64,000 nucleotides of DNA from Neorhizobium petrolearium (GCF_017873175.1 NZ_JAGGJW010000004.1:352696-416695); one strand, 5' to 3'; counted from the stretch's first letter, positions 51,826-60,470 are shown. The notes: generated from the letters alone by a model not told the origin. Translations and numbers: made by a program.

Positions 51826-52380
51826 ATGACGACGATTGGCAGCACCAATTCATATTACGCATCCCTCCGCATCAATTTCGGCAAGAGCAACGACAGCAAG
51901 AATACGGACAACGGGGGCAACATCGCAGGCCCTCGGCAATCATCTGCCGGCGGCATGACCGGCAGCGACACGGTCTTCGGCGCCAAGCTCGCCGACGCGC
52001 TGTGGACAATGGAAAGCGAAGGCGTCGAGCTGGAGCAGAGTGCCGACGACACCTGGCTCGGCGAACCGCCCTCCACGACCTATGAAGACGAATTCCTGGA
52101 ACTCTCCAAGAAAACCTATGCCGAACGCATCCGTGAACAATATCTCGAAGAGCATGGCCTCACCGAAGAGGACGTGAAGGCTATGTCGCCGGAAGATCGT
52201 GAAGCGGTCGAAGCGGGAATCCGCGAGGCGATCCTCGAAGCCATGGGCGTCAATGGCCAGAAGCAGGAAATCGCGATGGACATGGGCGGCGGTGCGGCAG
52301 GCGCTCAGGCGGCGGGCATTCAGGCCTCTCCGGGCAAGGCGGGGCAGGACACCAAGGACGACCCTCTGCTCTCCATGTAG
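51826..52380 (+). CDS. Hypothetical protein paralogous to the one at 50085
   Basis: 184 residues, acidic. It shares the motif FGAKLADALWTMESEG with SSSLANALWVIESGE of the 50085 protein and a similar aromatic N-terminus (STNSYYASLRINFGK). It continues with a helical EF-hand-like acidic region (EEHGLTEEDVKAMSPEDREA) and a low-complexity tail. There is no signal peptide; export by a flagellar-type or other route cannot be judged. AGGAG precedes ATG 51826. A terminator follows. Confidence 0.72.
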   Translation: MTTIGSTNSYYASLRINFGKSNDSKNTDNGGNIAGPRQSSAGGMTGSDTVFGAKLADALWTMESEGVELEQSADDTWLGEPPSTTYEDEFLELSKKTYAERIREQYLEEHGLTEEDVKAMSPEDREAVEAGIREAILEAMGVNGQKQEIAMDMGGGAAGAQAAGIQASPGKAGQDTKDDPLLSM

Positions 52381-52402
52381 CCCCGGCAAAACAGGCCTTA
52401 TG

Positions 52403-52439
52403 CGGCTGCGGCCTTTTCAAACATGGCCGCTGCCGTTTT
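52403..52439 (+). terminator. Rho-independent terminator
   Basis: CGGC-T-GCGGCC / GGCCGC-T-GCCG with an 11-base loop, one T-T mismatch, and TTTTC after it. It lies 22 bases beyond the preceding stop. Confidence 0.65.
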
Positions 52440-52596
52440 CTGCTGTCCTGTCGCCGTCGACATCACCATCGATCACACGGGATGCGCAGCTTTCCGCATA
52501 CCATTCCCATTCCGCCCGCAACCGCCGCAGCATCTCCATCGCGAGGAGCAGCCAGAAACCGGCCGCCAGGGCAATCAGCGCCCAGAACGGCCGCAT
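52417..52596 (-). CDS. Possible small membrane protein (59 aa)
   Basis: ATG 52596 has GAGGGA four bases upstream. The helix PFWALIALAAGFWLLLAMEM is followed by a charged tail (LRRLRAEWEWYAESCASRVI). A longer frame starts at 52656. It overlaps the terminator of the opposing gene. The membrane helix and ribosome site support it, but no family is recognised. Confidence 0.45.
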   Translation of the reverse strand: MRPFWALIALAAGFWLLLAMEMLRRLRAEWEWYAESCASRVIDGDVDGDRTAENGSGHV

Positions 52597-52699
52597 GCAA
52601 TCCCTCGAAAACCCTCCGAACCTTTCATGATCGTGGCTAAAGCACGCGCTCTTCATCTCACCTCTCCGCTTGTCTCCGTGCAGATGACGACCTAGATAA

Positions 52700-52720
52700 T
52701 TGCTACAGTCACTAGAGCTT
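52700..52720 (+). promoter_or_regulatory. MerR-type promoter of the MerR gene
   Basis: -35-like TTGCTA leads into GCTACAGT-C-ACTAGAGC, an imperfect dyad in the style of CadR/ZntR/PbrR operators, about 20-40 bases before the start. Confidence 0.5.
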
Positions 52721-52738
52721 CAAGAGGAATTTTGCGAC

Positions 52739-53155
52739 ATGCTGTCGATCGGCGATCTTTCGAAACGCACCGGCGTCAAGGTGCCGACCATCCGCTATTA
52801 CGAGCAGATGGGCCTCATCGCGGCAGCCGAACGCTCCGAGGGCAACCAGAGGCGCTACGAAAGAAGTGATCTCGAACGGCTGGCCTTCATCCGCCATGCA
52901 CGCAACCTTGGCCTCGACATCCCGGCGATCCGCGAGCTGATCGCGCTCAGCCAGCATCCCAGCGAGCCATGCGCCAATGCCGACCGAATCGCCGCCGACC
53001 ATCTCGCTGCCGTGCGCGAAAAGATCGAGAGGTTGAGGAAACTGGAGCATGAACTCGAGCGCATCGTCTCCCAGTGCGACGGCGGTCACTCGATCGAGGA
53101 CTGCTACGTGATCCGGGCACTCTCGGATCACGGGCTGTGCGAGAGCGAGCATTGA
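52739..53155 (+). CDS. MerR-family metal-responsive regulator, ZntR/CadR-like
   Basis: 138 residues. The winged helix starts MLSIGDLSKRTGVKVPTIRY. Metal-site residues are C78, C113, H117 and C122, close to the C79/C114/H119/C124 pattern of ZntR, plus two late cysteines (C134 and nearby His). This points to divalent Zn/Cd/Pb sensing rather than Cu(I). No efflux gene adjoins it, so its target lies elsewhere or it is autoregulatory. ATG 52739 has AGAGGA. Confidence 0.85.
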   Translation: MLSIGDLSKRTGVKVPTIRYYEQMGLIAAAERSEGNQRRYERSDLERLAFIRHARNLGLDIPAIRELIALSQHPSEPCANADRIAADHLAAVREKIERLRKLEHELERIVSQCDGGHSIEDCYVIRALSDHGLCESEH

Positions 53156-53223
53156 GAGGCACTCAAGGCGCTCGTGGAGCATCCGCCCCTGCGCACGACT
53201 CTATAGCCCGATCGGATCACCTC

Positions 53224-54186
53224 ATGCCCGGCCTCTTCCCTCCCCTTTCCCCTTACGAAACCGGTTTCCTCGAAACCGGTGACGGCAACCGGATCTTCTT
53301 TGCGCTTTCAGGCAATCCTGCCGGCAGGCCAGCGCTCATCCTGCATGGCGGGCCGGGCTCTAGCCTGTCGGAAAGCGTCCGGCGGCATTTCGATCCGAGG
53401 GTCTGGCGCATCATCCAGTTCGACCAGCGTGGCTGCGGCAAAAGCACGCCGAATGCCGGCGATTTCGACAACGCACTTGCCGACAACACGACCTGGCATC
53501 TAATCGGCGACATCGAAAGGCTGCGGGAAATGTTCGGCGTCGAACGCTGGCTTGTCTTCGGAAACTCCTGGGGCGCGACGCTGGCGCTCGCCTATGCCGA
53601 GACTTTTCCCGAGCGGGTGAACTCCATGATCCTCGCCGGCGTCACCACCACCCGCTGGAGCGAGATCGACTGGCTCTATAACGGGCTTTCGCTTTTCCTG
53701 CCGGAGGCATGGGAGAGGTTTATCGCGGCGATCCCCGAGCGGTTGCGCGGCGATCATCCCGTCGCCGCTTATCATACCCTTCTGAACGACCCCGACCCGA
53801 CCATCCGGCAGAAGGCGGCCTTCGACTGGCATGCCTGGGAGACGGGCTCGATCTCCTCCGACGGGCGGGCCGGGCTGCCGGAGCGCTGGCGGGACCCGGC
53901 TTTCGTGCTCGTCCGCGCAAGGCTCTGCGCCCATTATTTCCATCACCGCGCCTGGCTGGAGGACGGACAATTGCTTGCCGATGCACATCGGCTCGCCGAC
54001 ATCCCGGGCGCGCTGATCCAGGGCCGGCTCGACCTACAGGGGCCACCGGCCACGGCTTACGCGCTTTCCAAGGCGTGGCCGGGAAGTGAACTCACCCTGG
54101 TCGACAGTGCCGGGCATTCGACAAGCGACCGGGGCATGGCGGACGCGATCATGGCGGCGGCGAAACGTTTTGCGGATTACGACTGA
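53224..54186 (+). CDS. pip: Proline iminopeptidase
   Basis: 320 residues. Alpha/beta-hydrolase with oxyanion HGGPGSSLSESV, FDQRGCGKSTPNA, nucleophile GNSWGA, Asp in LIQGRLDLQGPP and His in VDSAGHSTSD. This is the PIP/TAP S33 family. It removes N-terminal proline from peptides in the cytosol. ATG 53224 has little ribosome site; starts further upstream would enter the MerR gene. It ends 10 bases inside the convergent LysR gene. Confidence 0.94.
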   Translation: MPGLFPPLSPYETGFLETGDGNRIFFALSGNPAGRPALILHGGPGSSLSESVRRHFDPRVWRIIQFDQRGCGKSTPNAGDFDNALADNTTWHLIGDIERLREMFGVERWLVFGNSWGATLALAYAETFPERVNSMILAGVTTTRWSEIDWLYNGLSLFLPEAWERFIAAIPERLRGDHPVAAYHTLLNDPDPTIRQKAAFDWHAWETGSISSDGRAGLPERWRDPAFVLVRARLCAHYFHHRAWLEDGQLLADAHRLADIPGALIQGRLDLQGPPATAYALSKAWPGSELTLVDSAGHSTSDRGMADAIMAAAKRFADYD

Positions 54187-55091
54187 TCCGCCTGCCCATC
54201 CGGCGCAGCGACGTCCTTCAGGATATTCAATGCATCACGCAATGCCGGCGAACGGTTGCGGGGGTCGTAGAGTGCCGCAAGGCTGAGTGTCAGCGAGGCG
54301 GGATAGGGTTCGATCCGCCGCCGGACGATGCCCGCGATGTCGATGCTTCTCGACTGGACCGGGGCCAGGCCGATCCCGAGACCGGCGGCCACGAAGGAAA
54401 GCTGGCTGTGGAGGCGACCGGCCGTCGCGGCGACCGTCAGCGAGTGTCCCGCAAGCCTGCATTGATCCCTGATCGCGGCGTAAAGAGAAAGTCCCTGTTC
54501 TTCCGGAAAGAGGATCATCGGTTCTTTCGCCAGCTGGACGAAACCTATCTGCCGTTCCGCACTCAAGGGATGATCCTCCGGCAGAACCGCGTCGAACCGG
54601 TCTTTGGAGAGGATTTCGACGGAAAGCCGCGGTTGCGTTTCCACCGGCGGATGGCCGAGACCGAGATCGATCCGGCCAGCGGAGATCATCTCGACCTGTT
54701 CATTGGTCGTCGCCTCATGGAGGTCGAAGTCGGCTTGCGGATTTACCTGCCGCAATTGCCGGATCGCCGCCGGCAGGATGTGATAGAGCGCGGCCGAGAC
54801 AAAGGCGATCCGAAGCCGGTTGCCGGCTTTGCGGGCGGCCTGTCTGGCAAATTGCCGTGCGCGTTCCTCCGCGTTCACGATCGCGAGCGCTTCCTCCCGA
54901 AAAGCCAGTCCGGCGGCCGTCAGAACGACGCGCCGGCTGGTGCGTTCGAACAGCCGGACATCGAGTTCGTCCTCCAGCCGGGCAATGGCGCGACTGAGAT
55001 GCGGTTGCGCCATTCCCACCGCCCTCGATGCCCTGCCGAAATGCAGGGTCTCCGCGAGCGCAAGAAAATATCGGATCTGGTTGAAATCCAT
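54177..55091 (-). CDS. LysR-type transcriptional regulator
   Basis: 304 residues. N-terminal winged helix (MDFNQIRYFLALAETLHFGR then ASRAVGMAQPHLSRAIARLE) and a two-lobed co-inducer domain (RIAFVSAALYHILPAAIRQL). ATG 55091 fits the family start. A strong dyad lies 20-60 bases upstream, the usual autoregulatory site. Its former divergent target may be the DUF6152/DUF6644 pair now beyond an IS110 insertion. Confidence 0.92.
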   Translation of the reverse strand: MDFNQIRYFLALAETLHFGRASRAVGMAQPHLSRAIARLEDELDVRLFERTSRRVVLTAAGLAFREEALAIVNAEERARQFARQAARKAGNRLRIAFVSAALYHILPAAIRQLRQVNPQADFDLHEATTNEQVEMISAGRIDLGLGHPPVETQPRLSVEILSKDRFDAVLPEDHPLSAERQIGFVQLAKEPMILFPEEQGLSLYAAIRDQCRLAGHSLTVAATAGRLHSQLSFVAAGLGIGLAPVQSRSIDIAGIVRRRIEPYPASLTLSLAALYDPRNRSPALRDALNILKDVAAPDGQADQS

Positions 55092-55111
55092 CGATGTCAA
55101 TTCTGGTATCG

Positions 55112-55152
55112 GATGAGACCAGACCGCATCATTGATGCATCGGTCTCCCATC
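55112..55152. promoter_or_regulatory. Nested dyad upstream of lysR
   Basis: GATGAGACC...GGTCTCCCATC arms enclose GCATCATTGATGC (55126-55138), a perfect 13-bp palindrome around T. This is a LysR-type recognition region placed for control of both directions. Confidence 0.6.
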
Positions 55153-55159
55153 GTCTACC

Positions 55160-56530
55160 TCTTCGGCATCACAATGAAAGGAGGTGACATGAAAGAGGTC
55201 GCAGCCGCTGAGAGAACGGATCACTGAGATGCAGGTGATGATAGAGGGACAGTCACACTTCCAGCCTTTCGGCTTATCCTATTGGGGTTTTGAAGATCTC
55301 AATAAGGGAGTTGGAAGCATGACTGCCTCTTATGAATACCACATCGGGGTCGACTACCACAAATCCTACAGCCACCTGGTGGTGCAGGACAGCAGTGGCA
55401 AGACGCTGAGATCCGGTCGGGTTAAGAACGACCGCCAGTCGCTAGGCGGGTTTCTGGAGCGATATCGTGAGAATAGCCATGCGGTTGTCGAGGCGACCCG
55501 CAACTGGATGGTGATCTACGACTGGCTCGACGACATTTGTGATGATGTCGTTCTCGCCCATCCATTGAAGGTCAAGGCGATCGCTGACGCCAAGATCAAG
55601 ACGGACAAGATCGATGCGACGGTGCTGGCGCATCTGCTGCGAGCCGACCTGGTGCCGGAGGCTTGGGCACCCGGCGAAAAGGCCCGAGAGCTGCGTGTCG
55701 CGCTACGCGAGCGAATGTTTTATGTGCGGCTGCGCACGATGACGAAGAACCGTATCGTCACGGTGTTTGATCGGTATCCGGAGCAGACGGCGCAGCTGAA
55801 GAAGCTGGGCGACCTGTTTGGCAAGGCCGGCCGCATTCAACTTGCGCAGGTCAAGGTCTCGGAGATCGACCGCATTCAGATCGACCGAGGTCTTGCCTTC
55901 ATCGGCGACATCGATGTCAGGATCAAGCAATCGGAAGCGACGATCCGGGCGATGACCAAAGCCAATGCCAATGTGAAGCTGTTGAAGACGATCCCCGGCA
56001 TCGGCGAGTTCTTTGCAAGACTGATCGACGCGGAGATCGACGACATATCGCGGTTTCGCAACCCGAAGAAGCTCGCCGCCTATGCCGGACTGGTGCCGTC
56101 GACCTATTCCTCCGGCGGCAAGACCTTCCACGGCAAGATCATCCGGCAAGGCAACAAGTGGCTGCGCTGGGCGTTCGTCGAAGCCGTTTCTCCTGCCATC
56201 GCCAGCGATCCGCAGCTTCGCGCCCAGTACGAGCATCTGAAGATCAGAGGAGCCAACAAGGCGCGTGTGGCCATCGCGCGCAAGCTTTTGACGATCGCCT
56301 TCCAGATCCTGGGGGACCAGCGCGCCTACGAGCAGCGCGGCGAAAGCAACATGGAGAGCACGTCGACAATATCCCGGTTGTCCTGATCGCTGGCTAGCGA
56401 GCCCGGCAGATCTGGGCTGCGCTCATAAAGGAGAATGGGAAACCGGGAGCCGAACGTCACTCTGTGACCAAAGCTAACGCATTAGGTCACGTATTGGAGA
56501 TTGGTTCGAGAACCGCAGGACGGCAACATT
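55160..56530 (+). mobile_element. IS110-family insertion element (ends approximate)
   Basis: One DEDD transposase gene with non-coding flanks on both sides and no long terminal inverted repeats, as usual in IS110/IS1111. Upstream are a strong AAAGGAGG site and a 12-codon ORF (55189-55227). Downstream, 56387-56530 folds into several hairpins, including GTCAC-TCT-GTGAC and GGTTC-GA-GAACC. Exact ends and the target core were not found by eye. Confidence 0.75.
55319..56386 (+). CDS. IS110-family DEDD transposase/recombinase
   Basis: 355 residues. The N-terminal RuvC-like DEDD catalytic residues are at D12 (GVDYHK), E58 (VVEATRNW), D96 and D99 (KIKTDKIDATVLAHLLR). The C-terminal Transposase_20 domain begins LLKTIPGIGEFFARLIDAEI with AAYAGLVPSTYSSGGKTFHG containing the second-domain serine. 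The length and both domains are intact, so it may be active. The frame also runs upstream to ATG 55229 (30 extra residues), directly after the TGA of a 12-codon ORF; ATG 55319 has GGGAG. Confidence 0.93.
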   Translation: MTASYEYHIGVDYHKSYSHLVVQDSSGKTLRSGRVKNDRQSLGGFLERYRENSHAVVEATRNWMVIYDWLDDICDDVVLAHPLKVKAIADAKIKTDKIDATVLAHLLRADLVPEAWAPGEKARELRVALRERMFYVRLRTMTKNRIVTVFDRYPEQTAQLKKLGDLFGKAGRIQLAQVKVSEIDRIQIDRGLAFIGDIDVRIKQSEATIRAMTKANANVKLLKTIPGIGEFFARLIDAEIDDISRFRNPKKLAAYAGLVPSTYSSGGKTFHGKIIRQGNKWLRWAFVEAVSPAIASDPQLRAQYEHLKIRGANKARVAIARKLLTIAFQILGDQRAYEQRGESNMESTSTISRLS

Positions 56531-56654
56531 CTGTCCGGCGGAAGGAAGAGATTTAGCCGATCGGCAAAATCGCCGATCAAAACGAAACCGAACCCAAGGA
56601 AAAGCCGCCAGTTGAAGGCGTTTTGTCCCTTGCGTTCTTTCATTGGAGGCAGCG

Positions 56655-57149
56655 ATGAAAATAAGGCTTCTGGCGATGCTGTTTGGCGCGGCACTTGCCG
56701 GCGCTCTGCCGGTCGAGGCCCATCACGGATGGGGCTATTACGACACCGCCCGGCCTATCTATCTTTCCGGACGCGTCACCTCCGTCTCGTGGCGCAATCC
56801 GCATCCGGAGGTCACTGTCGAGAACGAGGCCGGCGCGCTTCCATCGACCTGGGACGCTCTTCCCGTGCCGGAGGAACTTGCGGAACTCGGCTTCGATGCG
56901 ACGCTTCGGCGCGTCCAGCCTGCCGCCCCGGCGGAGCGATGGACGCTCGATCTCGCACCGATCAACCGGCTGGAAGCCTGGGGCATGCCGCGCGAGCCAA
57001 AGGCGGGCGACGTCATCACAGCGATCGCCTTCCCCTCCTGCAGTGAGGAGGGCGTTGCGCGGCCCGCCCTGATCGTCCTCGACGGCGTCGGGGTCCGGCA
57101 GCAATCGGTCGCGCTGCCCGCCGGCTGCAGCGGCGATCCGCGGGGGTGA
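56655..57149 (+). CDS. DUF6152 family exported protein
   Basis: 164 residues. A signal peptide ends near VEAHH, and the mature start HHGWGYYDTARPIYLSGRVT is characteristic of DUF6152. Two late cysteines (PSCSEEG, AGCSGD) may pair. It is periplasmic by prediction. GGAGGCAGCG precedes ATG 56655. It forms a unit with the DUF6644 gene 4 bases later and may be the former divergent partner of lysR. Confidence 0.85.
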   Translation: MKIRLLAMLFGAALAGALPVEAHHGWGYYDTARPIYLSGRVTSVSWRNPHPEVTVENEAGALPSTWDALPVPEELAELGFDATLRRVQPAAPAERWTLDLAPINRLEAWGMPREPKAGDVITAIAFPSCSEEGVARPALIVLDGVGVRQQSVALPAGCSGDPRG

Positions 57150-57153
57150 TGCA

Positions 57154-57600
57154 ATGCTCACCGCGCTGGAAAATCTGGATCTCGTGATCGCACTACGCCG
57201 CTCCGTCTGGGCCTATCCGATCATAAGCTGGCTGCATATCCTCGGCATCGGCCTTCTGTTCGGCTCGATCGCCGTTGTCGATCTGTACCTGCTCGGGCTG
57301 ATGAGGAAACTGGACGGGAGCGCCGTCCGGCGCTCGCTGGTACCGGTCGCGATTGCCGGATTCTGCCTTGCGGCGGCGACCGGTCTCCTGCTCTTCGCGC
57401 CGGCAGCGCGGGAATATCTTGCCAGTCCGTTCTTCCGGCTGAAGCTTCTGCTTCTTCTCCTTGCCGGAGGCAACGCCGTTCTGCTGCGCAATCTCGACGG
57501 CCGCAATATACGGCATGCGGCTGCACCTCTCTGCGGTCTGGCTTCGCTCGCCCTTTGGGTTTCCATCATCTTCGCAGGGCGGATGCTCGCCTTCGGATGA
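57154..57600 (+). CDS. DUF6644-like membrane protein
   Basis: 148 residues and four predicted helices (SWLHILGIGLLFGSIAVVDL, VPVAIAGFCLAAATGLLLFA, FFRLKLLLLLLAGGNAVLL, PLCGLASLALWVSIIFAGR). Histidines at the helix ends (WLHI, NIRHAAAP) recall cytochrome b-like heme-binding small proteins, but a heme site is not proven. It follows DUF6152 by 4 bases and is followed by a terminator. Confidence 0.82.
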   Translation: MLTALENLDLVIALRRSVWAYPIISWLHILGIGLLFGSIAVVDLYLLGLMRKLDGSAVRRSLVPVAIAGFCLAAATGLLLFAPAAREYLASPFFRLKLLLLLLAGGNAVLLRNLDGRNIRHAAAPLCGLASLALWVSIIFAGRMLAFG

Positions 57601-57723
57601 TTGCGCTTGACAAGCTGCGCGAACGGGCGCATTTGAGCGCCATGATCAAGACGCGCACACACATCGCCTGCTCGTATTTTTGGGCCTACCTGTAAGGGGC
57701 GGCCGACAGATCATCATGTCAAC

Positions 57724-57753
57724 AAGCCGCCGTCAGGCGGCTTTGTTGTTTCA
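57724..57753 (+). terminator. Rho-independent terminator
   Basis: AAGCCGCC-GTCA-GGCGGCTT followed by TGTTGTTT, about 120 bases beyond the DUF6644 stop and before the GNAT gene. Confidence 0.82.
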
Positions 57754-57797
57754 AACGGCACCTGACGGCACCACAAGACCGAAAAAGGATGCCGGAA

Positions 57798-58286
57798 ATG
57801 ACCGAAGATACCGAAATCTCACTGCCGCGCCCGCCCGTCGTGACGATCCGCAGCGCCAAGGCGCGCGACCTGCCCGAGCTCAACGAGATGATCGCAGCGC
57901 TCGCGGCCCACCACAACGATCCCGCCGCCATCACGCCCGAAAAGCTCGAACGCGACCTTTTCGGCCCGATGCCGTGGATCACGGCGCTGGTCGCCGATAC
58001 GGGTTCGGAGCTGATCGGTTATGCCATCCTCGTGCCGCTCTACCGGGCGCAGGAGGGCACGCGCGGCATGGACCTGCATCATCTCTTCGTGCGCGACGGC
58101 CATCGAGGCCACGGGATCGGGCATCATCTGGTCTCACGTGCGCGGGAGATCGCCAAGAATGCCGGCTGCGACTATCTTTCGGTCAGTGCCGCAACCGGCA
58201 ATGTCGCAGCCCACCGCTTCTACGAGCAGATGGATTTCAAGCCGCGCCCGGTCACCGGCATGCGCTACATGCAGGCGCTGGCGTGA
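57798..58286 (+). CDS. GNAT family N-acetyltransferase
   Basis: 162 residues. The acetyl-CoA loop is VRDGHRGHGIGHHLVSRARE, and AATGNVAAHRFYEQMDFKPR is the conserved C-terminal part. It resembles small amine acetyltransferases; the acceptor is unknown. ATG 57798 has AAGGA nine bases upstream; ATG 57789 is an in-frame alternative. Confidence 0.92.
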   Translation: MTEDTEISLPRPPVVTIRSAKARDLPELNEMIAALAAHHNDPAAITPEKLERDLFGPMPWITALVADTGSELIGYAILVPLYRAQEGTRGMDLHHLFVRDGHRGHGIGHHLVSRAREIAKNAGCDYLSVSAATGNVAAHRFYEQMDFKPRPVTGMRYMQALA

Positions 58287-58340
58287 AAGCTATGCGGCGA
58301 TCCGCCGCCGCGAACGGGCGTGCGCATCCGGCCTGGGCTC

Positions 58341-58712
58341 CTACTCGATGATTTTCCAATAGGAGTCCTTACGGACCACCTTGCCGTCTCTGAACGTATA
58401 AAAGTCGCAGCCATGCACCTCCGTCCTCTTCCCGTCGGCGGTCGTTCCCGTAAGCCGCCATTTCGAGATGCCGGTATCGGCCGCCGCATCGACAAAATGC
58501 TCCTCATTGCCGTAGTGGACATCGGGCAGGCCCTCGAAGCGCATCGCCAGTGCTTTTCGAACATCCGATTTGCCCTCGAAGAGGGTGCCCCAGGGCTTGT
58601 TTCCCTTCGGCATCTCCAAGACGCAATCGTCGGAAAAGCACGCCATGATGCGGTCGAGATCGTGCGCGTTGAAAGCCGCGCACAGTTCCGTCAGTGTCCA
58701 TCGAATGTCCAT
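58341..58712 (-). CDS. SnoaL/NTF2-like protein
   Basis: 123 residues of cystatin-like NTF2 fold: LTELCAAFNAHDLDRIMACF, SDDCVLEMPKG, GISKWRLTGTTADGKRTEVH and GCDFYTFRDGKVVRKDSYWK. These small proteins bind or isomerise hydrophobic ligands; this one has no clear catalytic dyad. ATG 58712 has GGAGATTGGGCC. Confidence 0.88.
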   Translation of the reverse strand: MDIRWTLTELCAAFNAHDLDRIMACFSDDCVLEMPKGNKPWGTLFEGKSDVRKALAMRFEGLPDVHYGNEEHFVDAAADTGISKWRLTGTTADGKRTEVHGCDFYTFRDGKVVRKDSYWKIIE

Positions 58713-58868
58713 GGCCCAATCTCCGCCAAACCCGCCCGCGTCGATCCGGCTAGGGCTGCGCGTTGACGAGCAGGCGCTGCAGTACCACGATGCTGCGACT
58801 CTCACACCCGGACAGGTTGCCGTCAACATCGGCCTTTCATTTCCGCAAACGGCAATCCGGTGGATGCC

Positions 58869-59783
58869 CTATCGTGCCGGCACCGCCTTCAGATAGGCGG
58901 CGATGGCCTCCAAATCGCTCTTCGGCAGATGCGCCAGGTTCTGCTGCACCTCGACCATCGAGCCGCCGACGGAATCATAGTCCGGCGTAAAGCCCGTTTC
59001 GAGATAGCTGGCGATGTCGCCCTCGCTCCACGAACCGATATCCCGGGAACCCGGCGTGATATCGGGAATGGTGCCCTTCCCTTCCGGGTTCGGGCCGCCG
59101 GCCAGCCATTGATCGGCCAGGAAGCCGCCGAGCGCATTGCGCGGGGTGTGGCATTCGCCGCAATGGCCGGGACCTTCCGCCAGGAACTGGCCGCGCCGGA
59201 CCTTTTCATCGGCCGAGGCGAGCTCAACACGCGGCCGGTCGTTGAAATAGAGGAATTTCCAGCCGCCCACCGCCAGCCGGATATTGTAAGGGAACTGCAA
59301 TTCGTGCGGCGGCGCGACATTGCTGCTTGCCGGCAGCGTCTTCAGATAACCGAAGAGATCATTGATGTCCTTGGCCGAAAGCCTGGCATAGGAACCGTAG
59401 GGGAAGGACGGGTAAAGGTGCTCGCCATCCGGCCCAACACCGCGGGTCATGGCATTGCCGAACTCGGCGAGCGTCCAGTCACCGATGCCGGCGCCCGGAT
59501 CGGACGAAATGTTCGGGATATGGAAAGTGCCGAAGGGGCTCGGTAATGCACGGCCGCCGGAAAGCACCTTCAGCGCATCGCCGGTGGCGTTCGGGGCCGA
59601 GTGACAGCTCGCGCAGCCGCCCGCCCAGAAGAGGTGTTCTCCGTTGACCATATCCGGTTCACCGAGACCGGCCCAATAGGTATCGGGATGCGGATCGGGC
59701 TTCGTCAGCGCCCAGGCTACCCCGGCGCCGGCAGCGACGACGACCACACCGGCACCCAGGACTTTCGCCCACCGAGACGCCAT
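58869..59783 (-). CDS. Diheme cytochrome c
   Basis: 304 residues. An N-terminal membrane anchor or signal (KVLGAGVVVVAAGAGVAWAL) precedes two c-type heme motifs, CASCH (about residue 58) and CGECH (about residue 199), with distal Met candidates in NAMTRGV and VGGSMVEVQ. It resembles cytochrome subunits of periplasmic dehydrogenases and electron-transfer chains. AAGGAG precedes ATG 59783. It lies downstream of two c'-type cytochrome genes on the same strand, so the three could form one unit. Confidence 0.92.
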   Translation of the reverse strand: MASRWAKVLGAGVVVVAAGAGVAWALTKPDPHPDTYWAGLGEPDMVNGEHLFWAGGCASCHSAPNATGDALKVLSGGRALPSPFGTFHIPNISSDPGAGIGDWTLAEFGNAMTRGVGPDGEHLYPSFPYGSYARLSAKDINDLFGYLKTLPASSNVAPPHELQFPYNIRLAVGGWKFLYFNDRPRVELASADEKVRRGQFLAEGPGHCGECHTPRNALGGFLADQWLAGGPNPEGKGTIPDITPGSRDIGSWSEGDIASYLETGFTPDYDSVGGSMVEVQQNLAHLPKSDLEAIAAYLKAVPAR

Positions 59784-59847
59784 GCTCTTCTCCTTCATCA
59801 TTTCATGCAAAACCGGCGGCAGGCGAGCCGCCGGCTTCGGTTATCCG

Positions 59848-60291
59848 TCAATTGGTGGGAGCCCGATAGGTCTTATGACACTCGGAACAGATCGGCCCCA
59901 GTTTTCCCAGCGCCGCTGCCACGCCATCCTTGTCAGCCGGCAGGGTGGCAAGCAGGGCGTCGGCTTCGGAGCCAAGCTTCGTCGCCAGGGCGCGAAAATC
60001 GTCAGGTTTTTGCCAGACCGCCGGCAAAGCTTTGGTGTCCCCGATGTCCGAACCCGGAGGGAACTGATCCGGAAAGGCTTTGATATTGGCGCTGATCGTC
60101 GTCAGCGCCGTCTTGACCACCGCCTCGTCGTAGGGCTTTTCACCCTTGGCAATTGCCCCCAGCGCGCCCGCCGCCTGCCTGTTCTGCTTCATCAGGCTCT
60201 GTCTGGCAGCGATCGGCTCCTGCTGCGCGAACGCTGCGGACAGACAGAGGCAGGCGACACCTGCCGCGATGACGTAAGACCTCAACCGCAT
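59848..60291 (-). CDS. Cytochrome c'/c556-type protein, copy 1
   Basis: 147 residues. A signal peptide ends CLSAAFAQ. Four-helix c' fold with heme motif CSECH close to the C-terminus (KLGPICSECHKTYRAPTN) and early RQSLMKQNRQAAGALGAIA. GGAGG precedes ATG 60291. Length and layout match copy 2 at 60471 exactly (147 residues), so the pair arose by tandem duplication. It carries electrons or binds NO or O2 in the periplasm. Confidence 0.93.
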   Translation of the reverse strand: MRLRSYVIAAGVACLCLSAAFAQQEPIAARQSLMKQNRQAAGALGAIAKGEKPYDEAVVKTALTTISANIKAFPDQFPPGSDIGDTKALPAVWQKPDDFRALATKLGSEADALLATLPADKDGVAAALGKLGPICSECHKTYRAPTN

Positions 60292-60470
60292 CTGCACATT
60301 CCTCCCATAAAGCCCGCCTCCCATAAAGCGGGACAAGCGGCCCGTTGATGACGGCTCACGATGCGACGCGCGTCCGGCCGGAGGAAGTAACAAGGCAGTG
60401 ATAACATTCGAGCTTCACCTGGAGCAGCGGCGGTGATTGAAGCAGCCGTCCGGCCGCCCTGCATCGTTTG

